A DNA stretch of 64,000 bases from UBA11865 sp963749825 (GTDB lineage: Bacteria; Chloroflexota; Anaerolineae; Promineifilales; Promineifilaceae): contig CAVVOI010000012.1 in NCBI GenBank assembly GCA_963749825.1, forward strand, positions 1,488,001-1,552,000, read 5' to 3'. Shown piece after piece: positions 36,603-45,716 of this stretch (its first letter is position 1; each line of letters opens with the position of its first letter). The notes under the pieces are model-generated. The model searched no databases, was not told the origin of the DNA, and was given only the letters and a program-made list of their open reading frames with translations. The position numbers and the translations under genes are program-made.

Positions 36603-37745
36603 ATGTCTTTAGAAATCGAGTTGGTCGAGACAAAAAAGCAATTAAAGGAATTCATTAAGGTGGCCTGGGATGTTTACAAGGATGATCCCAACTGGGTGCC
36701 TTGGCTCTATTTCGAGCGGCTAGAATTCTTCGATAAGAGCAAAAATCCTTTCTTTGATCATGCCGAAGCGGACTACTTCATCGCCAGACGCGATGGCCGG
36801 GCTGTGGGAAGCATTGCCGCCATCCTCAACCATCGCCATAACGAATTTCAGGAAGAGAACATCGCTCACTTTGGCACATTTGAGGTGATGAATGACCCGG
36901 AAGCGGCCGCCTCTCTGCTGGATACAGCATGCAACTGGGCAAAGGAAAGAGGGACGGACAAGATTTTGGGTCCGGCAAACTTATCCTCCAACGATGAGTA
37001 TGGTCTGCTAGTCGAAGGCTTTGACAGCCCGCCTGTAGTCCTCATGACCTACAACCCCAAATATTATGTCGACTTCATTGAGGCAGCCGGATTTACTAAG
37101 GCCATGAACCTGCTGGCTTGGAACAAAAACATTCGTGATATGATGAAGCCGGGTGGTCTCCCCGAAAAACTGATCCGGATCGTGAACAAGGTCCCCGATC
37201 GTTATGGTCTCACCATTCGAACGGTCAACATGAAAGATTGGGACAATGAAGTAGAACACATCAAAAGAATCTATAATAGCGCCTGGGAGAAAAACTGGGG
37301 CTTCGTCCCTATGACCGATGCCGAAATCGACCATTTGGCTGGTAGTTTAAAGATGATCATCGATCCAGCAATTGTATTTGCCGTCGAAAAAGATGGCGAG
37401 GTAGTAGGTTTCTCCCTTTCTCTACCTGACGTAAACCAAGTGCTGCACAAAATCAGACCAGGTCCATCTGTAGTCAGTTCTTACATTGGCGCCGGCCGGA
37501 TGATGTTGAACAAACGCAAGACCGACCGCCTACGGGTGTTTGCCTTCGGCGTTCTGCAAGAGTACCGGGCCAAAGGCGTAGACGCTTTGATGTATTACTA
37601 TACGGCAAAAGCGGGCCTGGAGAATGGCTATGAATGGGCTGAGGCTTCATGGATCTTAGAAGACAACGACGCCATGAACCGGCCAATCGAAGCTTTTGAC
37701 TCGGAAATTTATAAACGATACAGGATCTATGAAAAGACACTGTAA
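36603..37745 (+). CDS. GNAT-superfamily acetyltransferase-like protein (YghO-like)
   Basis: The 380-residue protein appears to have two GNAT-like halves. An N-terminal half (DYFIARRDGRAVGSIAAILNHRHNEF) is followed by a second acetyl-CoA-binding-like block (RVFAFGVLQEYRAKGVDALMYYYTAKAGLENGYEWAEASWILEDN, given only as a landmark across several motifs). Related proteins are annotated as hypothetical or YghO. An AGGAGGG precedes the ATG at 36603. The substrate is unknown. Confidence 0.8.
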   Translation: MSLEIELVETKKQLKEFIKVAWDVYKDDPNWVPWLYFERLEFFDKSKNPFFDHAEADYFIARRDGRAVGSIAAILNHRHNEFQEENIAHFGTFEVMNDPEAAASLLDTACNWAKERGTDKILGPANLSSNDEYGLLVEGFDSPPVVLMTYNPKYYVDFIEAAGFTKAMNLLAWNKNIRDMMKPGGLPEKLIRIVNKVPDRYGLTIRTVNMKDWDNEVEHIKRIYNSAWEKNWGFVPMTDAEIDHLAGSLKMIIDPAIVFAVEKDGEVVGFSLSLPDVNQVLHKIRPGPSVVSSYIGAGRMMLNKRKTDRLRVFAFGVLQEYRAKGVDALMYYYTAKAGLENGYEWAEASWILEDNDAMNRPIEAFDSEIYKRYRIYEKTL

Positions 37746-37783
37746 ATAATTTTGTGTTGGTCAAGATCACCATAGGAGATACC

Positions 37784-38170
37784 TTGAATAAAAATGTGAT
37801 TTCCACGGAACATGCCCCAGGAGCTGTCGGACCCTATTCCCAGGGCGTACGGGCCGGCAATCTTTTATTCACGGCCGGACAAATCGCCCTGGATCCGGCC
37901 ACAGGAAAGATGGTCGAACAAGATATCGAGCTACAAACGAATCGAGTCATGCTCAACCTGCAAGGCATCCTGCAGGCAGCCGGCACAGATCTGAGCCATA
38001 TCGTTAAGACGACGGTCTTCCTTCAGGATATGGGCCAGTTTGCTGCTATGAATGGCGTGTATGGCCAATTTTTCGGCGACCAACCGCCTGCCCGTTCGAC
38101 CGTGGAGGTGGCGAAATTACCGTTGGGCGCCCTGGTTGAAATCGAAGCGATCGCCATGATCCCTGAATAA
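37784..38170 (+). CDS. ridA: RidA-family deaminase
   Basis: The protein is 128 residues, the standard RidA length, if it starts at the TTG at 37784 (MNKNVISTEHAPGAVGPYSQ), which has AGGAG 6 nt upstream; the longer frame from 37754 has no family sequence. Hallmarks are GPYSQ, the KTTVFLQDM block with the substrate-binding region, and PARSTVEVAKLPLGALVEIEAIA, including the conserved Arg and Glu. RidA hydrolyses reactive enamine/imine products of PLP enzymes such as threonine dehydratase. Confidence 0.93.
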   Translation: MNKNVISTEHAPGAVGPYSQGVRAGNLLFTAGQIALDPATGKMVEQDIELQTNRVMLNLQGILQAAGTDLSHIVKTTVFLQDMGQFAAMNGVYGQFFGDQPPARSTVEVAKLPLGALVEIEAIAMIPE

Positions 38171-38225
38171 GGGCGGCCTCTTGAGCAATTTGGCCGGCTG
38201 AAGCGCAGATCCAGCCAAACGAATC

Positions 38226-38915
38226 ATGTCCTCTAAAACGATCCTGGTCGTCGACGACGAAGCCAATATCAGGGATCTGGCCCGGCTATATCTGGAAAAG
38301 GAAGGTTTCCAGGTCATGATCGCTACCAACGGCCGACAGGCGCTGGAACAAGTCCGCCGAGACGAGCCGGCCCTGGTGGTATTGGACCTCATGCTGCCTG
38401 AGCTAGATGGTTGGGAGGTATGCCGCCGTATTCGCTCCAACAGCAACTTGCCCATCATCATGCTCACCGCCCGGGATGATGACGTGGATAAAATCGTCGG
38501 CCTGGAATTAGGGGCCGATGATTATTTGACTAAACCGTTCAATCCCCGGGAATTGGTGGCCCGGGTCAGAGCTGTGCTACGCCGTTCAGATCCGGCCGTC
38601 AATCAACCGGCCGATCAGGTAAGACGGCTGGCAGATGTGACGATCGATCCCGGTCGGCATGAAGTGACCATCAGCGGTGAGCGTGTCAACTTGCGGGCTA
38701 AGGAGTTTGATTTGCTGCTGGCGCTGATCGATCATGCCCATATGGTCTTAAGCCGGGAACGGTTATTGGATCTGGCCTGGGGTTACGAATATTATGGCAC
38801 GACCCGAACCGTGGACGTTCATATCGCCCAACTGCGCGAGAAAATCAAGACTAGTGATCTGCAAATCGACACTATTTGGGGAAAGGGCTACAAACTGGTA
38901 ACCACAACCACATAA
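38226..38915 (+). CDS. OmpR/PhoB-family response regulator
   Basis: The 229-residue two-domain regulator has a receiver with acidic pair D10-D11, phospho-acceptor D54 (VVLDLMLPE), TAR threonine and KPFNP lysine. A winged-helix DNA-binding domain follows (about residues 130-225) with the RTVDVHIAQLREKI recognition region. It is followed by the histidine kinase at 39041 and forms a two-component pair with it. The stimulus and regulon are unknown. Confidence 0.95.
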   Translation: MSSKTILVVDDEANIRDLARLYLEKEGFQVMIATNGRQALEQVRRDEPALVVLDLMLPELDGWEVCRRIRSNSNLPIIMLTARDDDVDKIVGLELGADDYLTKPFNPRELVARVRAVLRRSDPAVNQPADQVRRLADVTIDPGRHEVTISGERVNLRAKEFDLLLALIDHAHMVLSRERLLDLAWGYEYYGTTRTVDVHIAQLREKIKTSDLQIDTIWGKGYKLVTTTT

Positions 38916-38932
38916 TATTTTATACGCTTATT

Positions 38933-38944
38933 CGCCAGCTGGCG
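38933..38944. promoter_or_regulatory. 12-bp perfect palindrome between regulator and kinase genes
   Basis: CGCCAGCTGGCG lies 18 bp after the regulator stop codon and about 100 bp before the kinase gene. It has no loop and no T-run, so it looks more like a protein-binding dyad than a terminator. It could be an autoregulatory site, which is inference only. Confidence 0.3.
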
Positions 38945-39040
38945 TACGATGCTTTCTTGAAAAAATTCTTCAGGGAGTATTTTACATATCGATAACATTT
39001 TCCTGACCACTTCTTCACACGAGCCTGGTATCATATAAAC

Positions 39041-40492
39041 ATGTTTCGCAGCCTGCGTAGCCGCCTGCTCATTTCATACATCGTTATCATCGCCACCGTT
39101 CTGCTTTTGGTTACCTTGGCCCTTTTGGCCATTTCGGCCGCGCAAACCACCAGAATCTTGCCTACATTGCGCCAGTTAGGAGCCGTTGCCCAAGGGACCA
39201 GGCGTGAGCTGGCTCGTTCGATCGATCAAGGAGAGGCGCTACCAGACCTTCGTCTGGCCCTGGAAGAAACGGCGCGTGAGCAAAATACGCGCATCTTGCT
39301 TGTCAACCAAGCCACCGGCCTGATCGTCTTTGATAGCTTAACCGAAGGCCAGTCATGGACAGGCACCCGCCTGGGAAACGTCGTCCGACCGCGTGGCGAA
39401 TTCTCTAACCTGGATCCCAATCTACCGCTCGGCCGCTACCAAGCGCCAAACGGTTCTTCCTGGCTGGTTTACCCCCAATCCCTTGGCGCGAGAGGTAGAG
39501 AACGCCTGCTATTGCTCTTTGCCCAGCCTGAACCCACGGTTCGACAATTCTTTCGCCAGAATTTTGCCCGGCCATTATTTTTCGCCGGTCTGGTCGCCTT
39601 TTTCCTGTCCCTATTCCTGGCTGCGCTCATCGCACGCTCGGTTACCCGGCCGCTGCAAAAGATGGCCATTGCCAGCGAGTCGATGGCCCAGGGTGATTAC
39701 GAACAGGAGGTACCTGTTGGCGGGCCGGAAGAAATCCAACTGGTTGCCGCCAGTTTCAATACCATGGCCTCACAGGTTGCGTCCAGCCAGATAGCCCAGC
39801 GCGATTTTGTAACCAATGTATCCCACGATTTGAAGACGCCCTTGACATCCATTTTGGGCTGGAGCCAGGCCTTGCTGGATGGAACGGCGGCCGAATCCGG
39901 CGAACAGAAACGAGCCTACGGCGTCATCCATGACGAGGCAACGCGTATGGAGCGGATGGTTACCCAGCTCCTTGACCTGGCGCGAATAGAGTCAGGCCAG
40001 CTTACTTTGGCTCAAGATCCGGTTGATCTGCGGTTATTGCTTGGTGAAGTGGAACAAAGTTTCAGCCTGGTTGCAACGGAAAAAGAGGTGAGTCTGGCAT
40101 TGGATGCCCAAGATGTACCTACCATCACCGGCGACGCCGATCGACTGTCCCTGGCTATTGGCAACCTGGTAGCCAATGCCCTGGCTCACACACCGGCCGG
40201 CGGATCAGTTCATCTAGGATTGCGGCCGTATGGACTCAAGGAGGTAGAGATCCTGGTCCAGGATAGCGGGGAAGGTATTCCCGTCGGTGAGTTGGACCGG
40301 ATTTTTGAACGTTTCTACCAGGTCGATAAATCCCGATCGTCAAGAGCGGGGCAACGGGGATCAGGCTTGGGCTTGGCCATCGTCAAAGAGTTGATCGAGG
40401 CTCATCACGGCCGGATCGAGGTCCAAAGCCAGCCACATCAAGGCAGCGCCTTCATCATCCATTTACCGGTGGATTCAACAGAAACACAGTAG
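39041..40492 (+). CDS. Sensor histidine kinase with HAMP domain
   Basis: The 483-residue membrane kinase has an N-terminal helix (about 8-30), an extracytoplasmic sensor (about 31-175) and a second helix (about 180-200). A HAMP linker follows, then the dimerisation/phosphoacceptor helix with NVSHDLKTPLTSI, and the HATPase with N-box (AIGNLVANALAHTP), G1 (DSGEGIP) and G2 (GSGLGLAIV). The sensor domain is not recognised. It pairs with the response regulator just upstream (125 nt gap). Confidence 0.95.
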   Translation: MFRSLRSRLLISYIVIIATVLLLVTLALLAISAAQTTRILPTLRQLGAVAQGTRRELARSIDQGEALPDLRLALEETAREQNTRILLVNQATGLIVFDSLTEGQSWTGTRLGNVVRPRGEFSNLDPNLPLGRYQAPNGSSWLVYPQSLGARGRERLLLLFAQPEPTVRQFFRQNFARPLFFAGLVAFFLSLFLAALIARSVTRPLQKMAIASESMAQGDYEQEVPVGGPEEIQLVAASFNTMASQVASSQIAQRDFVTNVSHDLKTPLTSILGWSQALLDGTAAESGEQKRAYGVIHDEATRMERMVTQLLDLARIESGQLTLAQDPVDLRLLLGEVEQSFSLVATEKEVSLALDAQDVPTITGDADRLSLAIGNLVANALAHTPAGGSVHLGLRPYGLKEVEILVQDSGEGIPVGELDRIFERFYQVDKSRSSRAGQRGSGLGLAIVKELIEAHHGRIEVQSQPHQGSAFIIHLPVDSTETQ

Positions 40493-40506
40493 ATTACCAG
40501 GATTCC

Positions 40507-41130
40507 TTAATTCTGGTTCACCTGCCGCAATCGCTCCAAAAACTCGCTCAACATCATGGCCGTTGCCCCCCAAACCTTGTGCCGGCCGACCAAAAAATAT
40601 GGCACCTGGACGTCGTATCCCCTTAGTTCCCAAAGCTCTTCGAAGCGGTTGGCAGGATTAAGCAGATGGTCCAAGGACACTTCCATAATCTCCGCCACTT
40701 CACCGGCCTGTCGTTTGAAGGTGGGCTGGCCGTTGTACCAAGCTACAGTGGGGTAAACCTCGTAATCGGTTGGCGGAATATAGAGACATTCGAGATGACC
40801 CAAGATCTCCAGGTTGGCCGGCTCGATTCCTAACTCTTCCTGCGTCTCGCGTAGCGCCGTCTCCTGCAACGTTTCGCCGTCCTCCCGCCGGCCGCCGGGA
40901 AATGAGATCTGGCCCGCATGAACGTTCAGATCATCCCGCCGCCGGGTGAGGACCAGGTGGGTATGGTTTGTCTTTATGTAAAGCAATACCAGCACCCCAC
41001 CCTGTCGAGTTTCGCCCGATACTTCCGGTAGCCGGGTTCCTCGCGGTTGTGGGAGCATCTTATTTTGCGCCCCGGCGATGTCAAAATCCGGCAATTGAAG
41101 CGCGCGCTTGATATCGTTCTTGAAAATCAT
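40507..41130 (-). CDS. Nudix hydrolase, coenzyme A diphosphatase type
   Basis: The 207-residue Nudix protein carries the CoA-pyrophosphatase (UPF0035/NudL) signature LVLTRRRDDLNVHAGQISFPGG, which runs directly into the Nudix box (GGRREDGETLQETALRETQEELG). Members cleave CoA to 3',5'-ADP and 4'-phosphopantetheine. It is convergent with the histidine kinase gene (14 nt between stops). The length is typical. Confidence 0.9.
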   Translation of the reverse strand: MIFKNDIKRALQLPDFDIAGAQNKMLPQPRGTRLPEVSGETRQGGVLVLLYIKTNHTHLVLTRRRDDLNVHAGQISFPGGRREDGETLQETALRETQEELGIEPANLEILGHLECLYIPPTDYEVYPTVAWYNGQPTFKRQAGEVAEIMEVSLDHLLNPANRFEELWELRGYDVQVPYFLVGRHKVWGATAMMLSEFLERLRQVNQN

Positions 41131-41320
41131 GTCTCGTAAGATAGCAGATTTAAGAAGAACGCTCCACTACCTATTAATAAGCTGTTTGGATATCAGACGC
41201 TACTTACGACACCCATATCTCATTGGTGGGAGATAGGAACACGGCCCGGCGCAGATCGTCAGCATCCGAGAAGGTTCGCGGCTCCTTAGATCCTTCAAAT
41301 AGGAGGCGGTTATCGGCCGA

Positions 41321-41767
41321 TTATTCGATGATCATGTCCAACCCATTGGTCAACACAATCATCAATGAATGTGGTCTGATTTCAATGGAAGTGATTTTTT
41401 GACCTACCCCACGGTCGGTCAGTTCGTCTTCATCGGCCGTTATCCACGGCTTCGGCCGATGATACGAATCGTAGAAGGTATCATTGATGAAGCGTCCTTC
41501 GACAGAGATCCACTCGGCCTCTCCCCACAAAGCGATAACCAACCACTCGGTTCCGAGGCGTAGGCCGAAAAATCCCGGCCCGCCCATGCCATAGGTGCCT
41601 ACATGGGTGGAAAGATGGTCGATTCTGCGGCCGATGACGTCCCTATCCGTCAGTCGATCTGGGGTGAATGGAACCAATTCACCGGAAGGACCCATGAGTC
41701 CTCTTTCTGATTCCTTGAAGGGGCGATTTGGGTCTGGAATCTCGTATTCGTAGATTAACTTCTTCAT
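41321..41767 (-). CDS. Hypothetical protein
   Basis: The 148-residue protein has no membrane segments or signal. Tryptophan and glycine are common in the middle (GPGFFGLRLGTEWLVIALWGEAEW), and the frame reads as real coding sequence. I recognise no domain. The intervals on either side (41131-41320, 41768-41831) show nothing else. Confidence 0.6.
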   Translation of the reverse strand: MKKLIYEYEIPDPNRPFKESERGLMGPSGELVPFTPDRLTDRDVIGRRIDHLSTHVGTYGMGGPGFFGLRLGTEWLVIALWGEAEWISVEGRFINDTFYDSYHRPKPWITADEDELTDRGVGQKITSIEIRPHSLMIVLTNGLDMIIE

Positions 41768-41831
41768 TTATAAGTTCAGCGCCGCCTAATTTTGGATTCT
41801 TCTGCTGGATTGTTGATGTTAACCCAAAATC

Positions 41832-42104
41832 CTAAAGCAGCCGATCAGCTGGCTGCAATTCTCCGGCCAGGCAAAAACCCGACGCAAGATAGGAACTCTG
41901 GTTAAGAAAAAGGCACTGACAGGCAGAATAAATGGCGATGAAAACAAAATGCAAGATCGGGACGTCGATCAAGATTGCCAAGGCGGTAAAGAACATGCTA
42001 TTTTGATTATCAGCGACATACCACCAGGATAGAGATGGAGCCATATAAACCATCGATCCGTGTAGAACGACGACCAACACGACGACGACGGCTCCCAATT
42101 CCAA
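41832..42104 (-). CDS. Possible small membrane protein
   Basis: The 90-codon frame has three hydrophobic stretches (about residues 3-25, 37-62 and 65-85). It is divergent from the PadR gene at 42177, with little space for separate promoters. It has no clear Shine-Dalgarno and no family that I recognise. It may be a remnant of a membrane protein gene or a chance frame. Confidence 0.3.
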   Translation of the reverse strand: MELGAVVVVLVVVLHGSMVYMAPSLSWWYVADNQNSMFFTALAILIDVPILHFVFIAIYSACQCLFLNQSSYLASGFCLAGELQPADRLL

Positions 42105-42114
42105 AACAAAGAGC

Positions 42115-42144
42115 TTGCTTTTTCCCCATCACTTGTGTTATTAT
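42115..42144 (+). promoter_or_regulatory. Sigma-70-like promoter of the first PadR module
   Basis: TTGCTT at 42115-42120 and TATTAT at 42139-42144 are separated by 18 bp. The operator-like ATGTCGTTA sequence follows 12 bp downstream. Confidence 0.45.
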
Positions 42145-42156
42145 GGCGTCAGACTA

Positions 42157-42175
42157 CATGTCGTTAAACGATATA
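42157..42175. promoter_or_regulatory. Putative PadR operator (module 1)
   Basis: The sequence ATGTCGTTAAACGATAT is an imperfect dyad (ATGTCG / CGATAT) placed just before the PadR start. It shares ATGTCGTTA..CGA with the perfect dyad upstream of the second PadR gene (55566-55584). PadR-family proteins typically bind ATGT-N8-ACAT-like sites, so autoregulation is likely. Confidence 0.55.
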
Positions 42176-42176
42176 T

Positions 42177-42530
42177 ATGGAAGGAATGATGAACGTTCAG
42201 GAAGAGCTGCCCCTAACCGAGGCAACCTTCTTCATAATCCTGAGCCTGGCACCAGGGCCAAAGCATGGTTATGCCATCATGAAAGAGGTTGGTGCACTAA
42301 GCGATAACCAGGTGCAATTAAGCACGGGCACTCTCTACGGGGCGCTCAAGCGGATGCTTGAAGGAAGCTGGATCGAGCGGGTGGAGAACCCAGAGCCGGA
42401 TAATGACATCCGGGGCCGTAAAGCGTATCGCTTGACGAAGCTGGGAAGGCGCATTCTGGAAGCAGAAATGGCCCGTCTGCGCCGGTTAGTCGACCTTGCG
42501 GAGCTACGGACGGAGGGGAAGACGGCATGA
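42177..42530 (+). CDS. PadR-family transcriptional regulator (module 1)
   Basis: The 117-residue winged-helix protein has the PadR signature: ATFFIILSLAPGPKHGYAIMKEV, then LSTGTLYGALKRML (recognition region) and YRLTKLGRRILEAE (wing and C-terminal helix). The start may be the ATG at 42177, 42186 or 42189. Its stop overlaps the ATG of the membrane protein gene (ATGA), so the two are translationally coupled. It closely resembles the PadR of the second module at 55614. Confidence 0.93.
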   Translation: MEGMMNVQEELPLTEATFFIILSLAPGPKHGYAIMKEVGALSDNQVQLSTGTLYGALKRMLEGSWIERVENPEPDNDIRGRKAYRLTKLGRRILEAEMARLRRLVDLAELRTEGKTA

Positions 42531-43591
42531 CGGCACAGCAGCAGTCACTGGTTGCCATCCTCTTGGCGTTGTACGCGCTGCTACTGCGACTTTACCCATA
42601 CCCGTTTCGCGAGGCATTTGCCGAAGAGATGCTTGATGTCTTTGCCCAACGTATGGCAGAAATGGTCCAGGGTAATTGGAGCAAACTGTTTCGCCTCTGC
42701 GTGCGCGAATATATTGATTTGTCCCGGCTGCTTCTAGCTGAAAGATGGAACCAGTTGAGACAGGGGAGGAGAGAGATGAAGAGGCCGGTAAACAATGTTC
42801 ACGATTCGCCTGCCTCACCCTACGCAACCGGGACTCCAAGCTCCTGGGCCGGCGCGCTTCTAGCTGGGCTACCTCATCTACTAGTGCCGGTCTTCTTTAT
42901 GACTCGCTGGCTGCTGCCCAAATTTTATATCTGGAGCCGAGGTCAACACCGAGATTTCATGGAAATTGGCTTTGCGGCGTTGGTGGCTTTGATGCTGCTT
43001 GTCGCCTGGCGGCGTGGTTGGCCCCGTTGGAGCGGAAGCTGGGCAGGGTATGGGAGCGCGAGTCTATTCATCTTGCTCTTGATCGCCTTGACTAACTTGT
43101 TTCAGGCCTACCCATCGCTGATTGACTACGCGGATATCGTCGAGAACGTTCCTATTCTGGTCTGGCTGGTGTTGACAATTGTGATGTTGGTTTTGCTTGC
43201 CCGACGTGATCCCCTTGCCGGTCTGCTCGCCATTCTGTCGGTCTCCCTCCTCTTTACTCACATCATGCTGGACGAGGTAAAGGACGATGAGCCACTCTAT
43301 CTAGGTATCTCGCTGGTCACTGCGGCTGTGGCAGTGTTCGTCGCGCGTACGAAGCAACCCCTGGCCGGTCTAGTGTTTGTATTGGCTACGCATATCCCCA
43401 TCGCTTTTTTTAGCTCATACTACTCGATCTATCGCAGCACCTCATTACCTATCGAGCCAAGCCCCAGTATGGTGATACGCCAGACCATTATCGGGCTTAT
43501 GGTTTTCGTTATCTGGCTGCTCCCCATCCTGCTGCTGTTCGCCTGGTGGCGAGTACGTCGATGGTGGATCATGTCATCTCGGCACGGGTGA
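42527..43591 (+). CDS. PadR-coupled multi-pass membrane protein (module 1)
   Basis: The 354-residue protein begins with YALLLRLYPYPFREAFAEEMLDVFA, the short N-terminal motif shared with 56065 and 57012 and resembling the 'permease prefix' found on PadR-linked ADOP-type permeases. About eight membrane helices follow from residue 110. It lacks an FtsX core. The ATGA overlap with the PadR gene suggests that the regulator controls this protein. The function is unknown; a stress- or drug-responsive membrane role is inferred from PadR linkage only. Confidence 0.8.
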   Translation: MTAQQQSLVAILLALYALLLRLYPYPFREAFAEEMLDVFAQRMAEMVQGNWSKLFRLCVREYIDLSRLLLAERWNQLRQGRREMKRPVNNVHDSPASPYATGTPSSWAGALLAGLPHLLVPVFFMTRWLLPKFYIWSRGQHRDFMEIGFAALVALMLLVAWRRGWPRWSGSWAGYGSASLFILLLIALTNLFQAYPSLIDYADIVENVPILVWLVLTIVMLVLLARRDPLAGLLAILSVSLLFTHIMLDEVKDDEPLYLGISLVTAAVAVFVARTKQPLAGLVFVLATHIPIAFFSSYYSIYRSTSLPIEPSPSMVIRQTIIGLMVFVIWLLPILLLFAWWRVRRWWIMSSRHG

Positions 43592-43595
43592 GCTG

Positions 43596-44504
43596 TTAAT
43601 CGATCACCTTCTCTGTTAACAAATCAATTCTTAAGGGTCCAGATTGGGTGTAACTATTAATTACCGGTGGGACCGCCAGATCTTCGTTCGTTTCATAAGC
43701 CTGACGAATCCCAAAGAAATCAACCTCGTCAAGTGTCAACAAAGCGACGTTATCTAATAATGCCAGCTCCTCAGGCATGATATCGTTATCTTCGCGGTCG
43801 ATCAGTCCCCAGCCATCCCATGGCAATAGTTCTACTTTATTCAAGGCAGCGATATCCCGGACCAAGTTGCCTCTGATGAACCACAGGCCATGCATATCGA
43901 AGATCCCGAAATTATCTGGGTCGGCCTCACCATTTCTACAGCGAAGCCAGGCCTTCCCACCCACGATGAATTGATCTCGCGGCACATCCAGTGGATCGAA
44001 TCTCACATCCAATGCCCGGCATTGAAACTCATCCAGTTGGGCATCGACCATGATCCATTTGCCTCGCTCATGGTTCCAATATTCGCAGATCCAATGATCT
44101 TCGTGCCAGTCATCCAAAAAATATCTGCCAAAACCACATCGAGCTCTAGCAGGCACATCTTGGCTCCGCAGCATGGCAGCCAGCAGTACAGAGAAAGTTC
44201 GACAATTGCCTACCAATCGTTTGTCCAAGGATCGAATTGCAGTCATCGGCCGGTCTTCAATCTGCTGGATTTTCTTTAATATCGTTTCAACATGACGTAT
44301 ATCAACGTCTGCTTTCCTATCTACCGATAGCTTTTCACCATACCGCTCAGCCCAAAATATATGGATGAGCAAACCTTGTACACGGCGACAAAGTAATGAA
44401 ACATCGGTTGGTAAACCATCAAATAATCCCACGAATTCTCCCGGATCTGAGATGATTCCATGTTCTGCGTAGTAGACAAGTGCATCATCTATCGCTGTTT
44501 TCAT
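43596..44504 (-). CDS. Transglutaminase-like domain protein
   Basis: The 302-residue protein has a transglutaminase-core catalytic triad pattern: Cys in GNCRTFSVLLAAML, His in DHWICEYW, and Asp in WIMVDAQLDEF. The N-terminal region is helical and the C-terminal 100 residues are of unknown fold. There is no signal peptide, so it is cytoplasmic. Relatives act as thiol proteases, peptide N-glycanases or amidases. It is convergent with the PadR-linked gene (4 nt between stops). Confidence 0.85.
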   Translation of the reverse strand: MKTAIDDALVYYAEHGIISDPGEFVGLFDGLPTDVSLLCRRVQGLLIHIFWAERYGEKLSVDRKADVDIRHVETILKKIQQIEDRPMTAIRSLDKRLVGNCRTFSVLLAAMLRSQDVPARARCGFGRYFLDDWHEDHWICEYWNHERGKWIMVDAQLDEFQCRALDVRFDPLDVPRDQFIVGGKAWLRCRNGEADPDNFGIFDMHGLWFIRGNLVRDIAALNKVELLPWDGWGLIDREDNDIMPEELALLDNVALLTLDEVDFFGIRQAYETNEDLAVPPVINSYTQSGPLRIDLLTEKVID

Positions 44505-44630
44505 AGGCTAAGGACCCCTGCCTTTGTGATCTGAAGGCCTTGATGACCAATTAGATTCGCTGGCCTAATGCGCGGCACGAGTTTCCGCTGTGCAACAGTG
44601 GAAGCCCGACAATAGACAAACGTTTGTGAG

Positions 44631-45710
44631 TCAGATTATCTCTATATCGCATGTCGAATTTTCTAGCAATGAGAATTTTTCCGACAGGTCTGATTTTATT
44701 TTTTCGATGATGTTTTCGGGCAAGTCGCCTTCAACCGTCACTCGGATGGCGTATAAATCTTCAACATAGCGAACGATCACGCCATCAACATTTATCCGGA
44801 AAACATTATATTCCTGCTGGGGTATCTGAGTATGAGGGACATCTGGAAAATACAGAACATTTATCAAATCAACCTCCGGCTCTTTCCCAATCTCTAAAGT
44901 CAGACGTTCGATGGATTCCTTATAGGTATCCGCCCAGTTCATGTTTCGATCAAACAAAGCTTGCCTTATATTCCACAGATGATTAGGGTTATGATCATGG
45001 CGTTTTAGTTCCCAACGGGTCCACTTTCTCTCGGACAATCGCTCCCAACGCCAGTCCCTCAGATTAAGCTGCCAATCATCAATATTTTCTATCAGAGAAC
45101 GATTCTCACCAAGAAACAATTTCCCTTTCGTTATTTTGATAGATTCTCCATTACCAGAAAGGATGGCAGTGTGATCGTGGATCCAACCGGGGGATGTTCC
45201 TGTCGTTTTTACCTCTTGAATTTCGAAACTTTCCAGATCTATCAGATAAATTTGAGTAACTCCTATCGAACGTTTCCCACGATAACCAAGGCTTCCTATT
45301 ATTACGATTGCATTGCCAATCAGGGTTGATGTATGGAAATCAGTCGGAGGAAAAATGTGTTCCGGATACCCATAAATTTTTATTGACTGGTCCGGATTTA
45401 TAACGACAACGTCGTTGTAGATATAGAAGTCTGGATCATAATAATCTTCATGCTCGCCGCCAATGTATATGGTCCGACCATTAGGCAGATCTGTGGCTGT
45501 TTGTCCCATTCGATCGAAACACCAGGTTGGTCCTTGGTCTGAATAGCCCGGGCCACCAAGTTCTTGGGCCGCATGATAAGCGCTCTGTCGCGAACGAATT
45601 AGCCATTCCCAAACGACATTGTCCATGCGTGTCGGATTATGCTGGCCAAAACAGGGGGATCGCCATTCAAGGAATAGGGATCGGGTTACACCAAAATCTT
45701 TATGATCCAT
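44631..45710 (-). CDS. Kelch-like beta-propeller protein
   Basis: The 359-residue protein contains kelch-like blocks (ATDLPNGRTIYIGGEHEDYY, followed by YNDVVVINP; STLIGNAIVIIGSLGYRG, followed by IYLIDLESFEI; and DHTAILSGNGESIKITKG) over residues about 70-205. A helical and alpha/beta C-terminus follows. No signal peptide. It lies 6 nt downstream of the isochorismatase-family gene, so the two are probably cotranscribed. The function is unknown. Confidence 0.65.
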   Translation of the reverse strand: MDHKDFGVTRSLFLEWRSPCFGQHNPTRMDNVVWEWLIRSRQSAYHAAQELGGPGYSDQGPTWCFDRMGQTATDLPNGRTIYIGGEHEDYYDPDFYIYNDVVVINPDQSIKIYGYPEHIFPPTDFHTSTLIGNAIVIIGSLGYRGKRSIGVTQIYLIDLESFEIQEVKTTGTSPGWIHDHTAILSGNGESIKITKGKLFLGENRSLIENIDDWQLNLRDWRWERLSERKWTRWELKRHDHNPNHLWNIRQALFDRNMNWADTYKESIERLTLEIGKEPEVDLINVLYFPDVPHTQIPQQEYNVFRINVDGVIVRYVEDLYAIRVTVEGDLPENIIEKIKSDLSEKFSLLENSTCDIEII

Positions 45711-45716
45711 TGGCTG

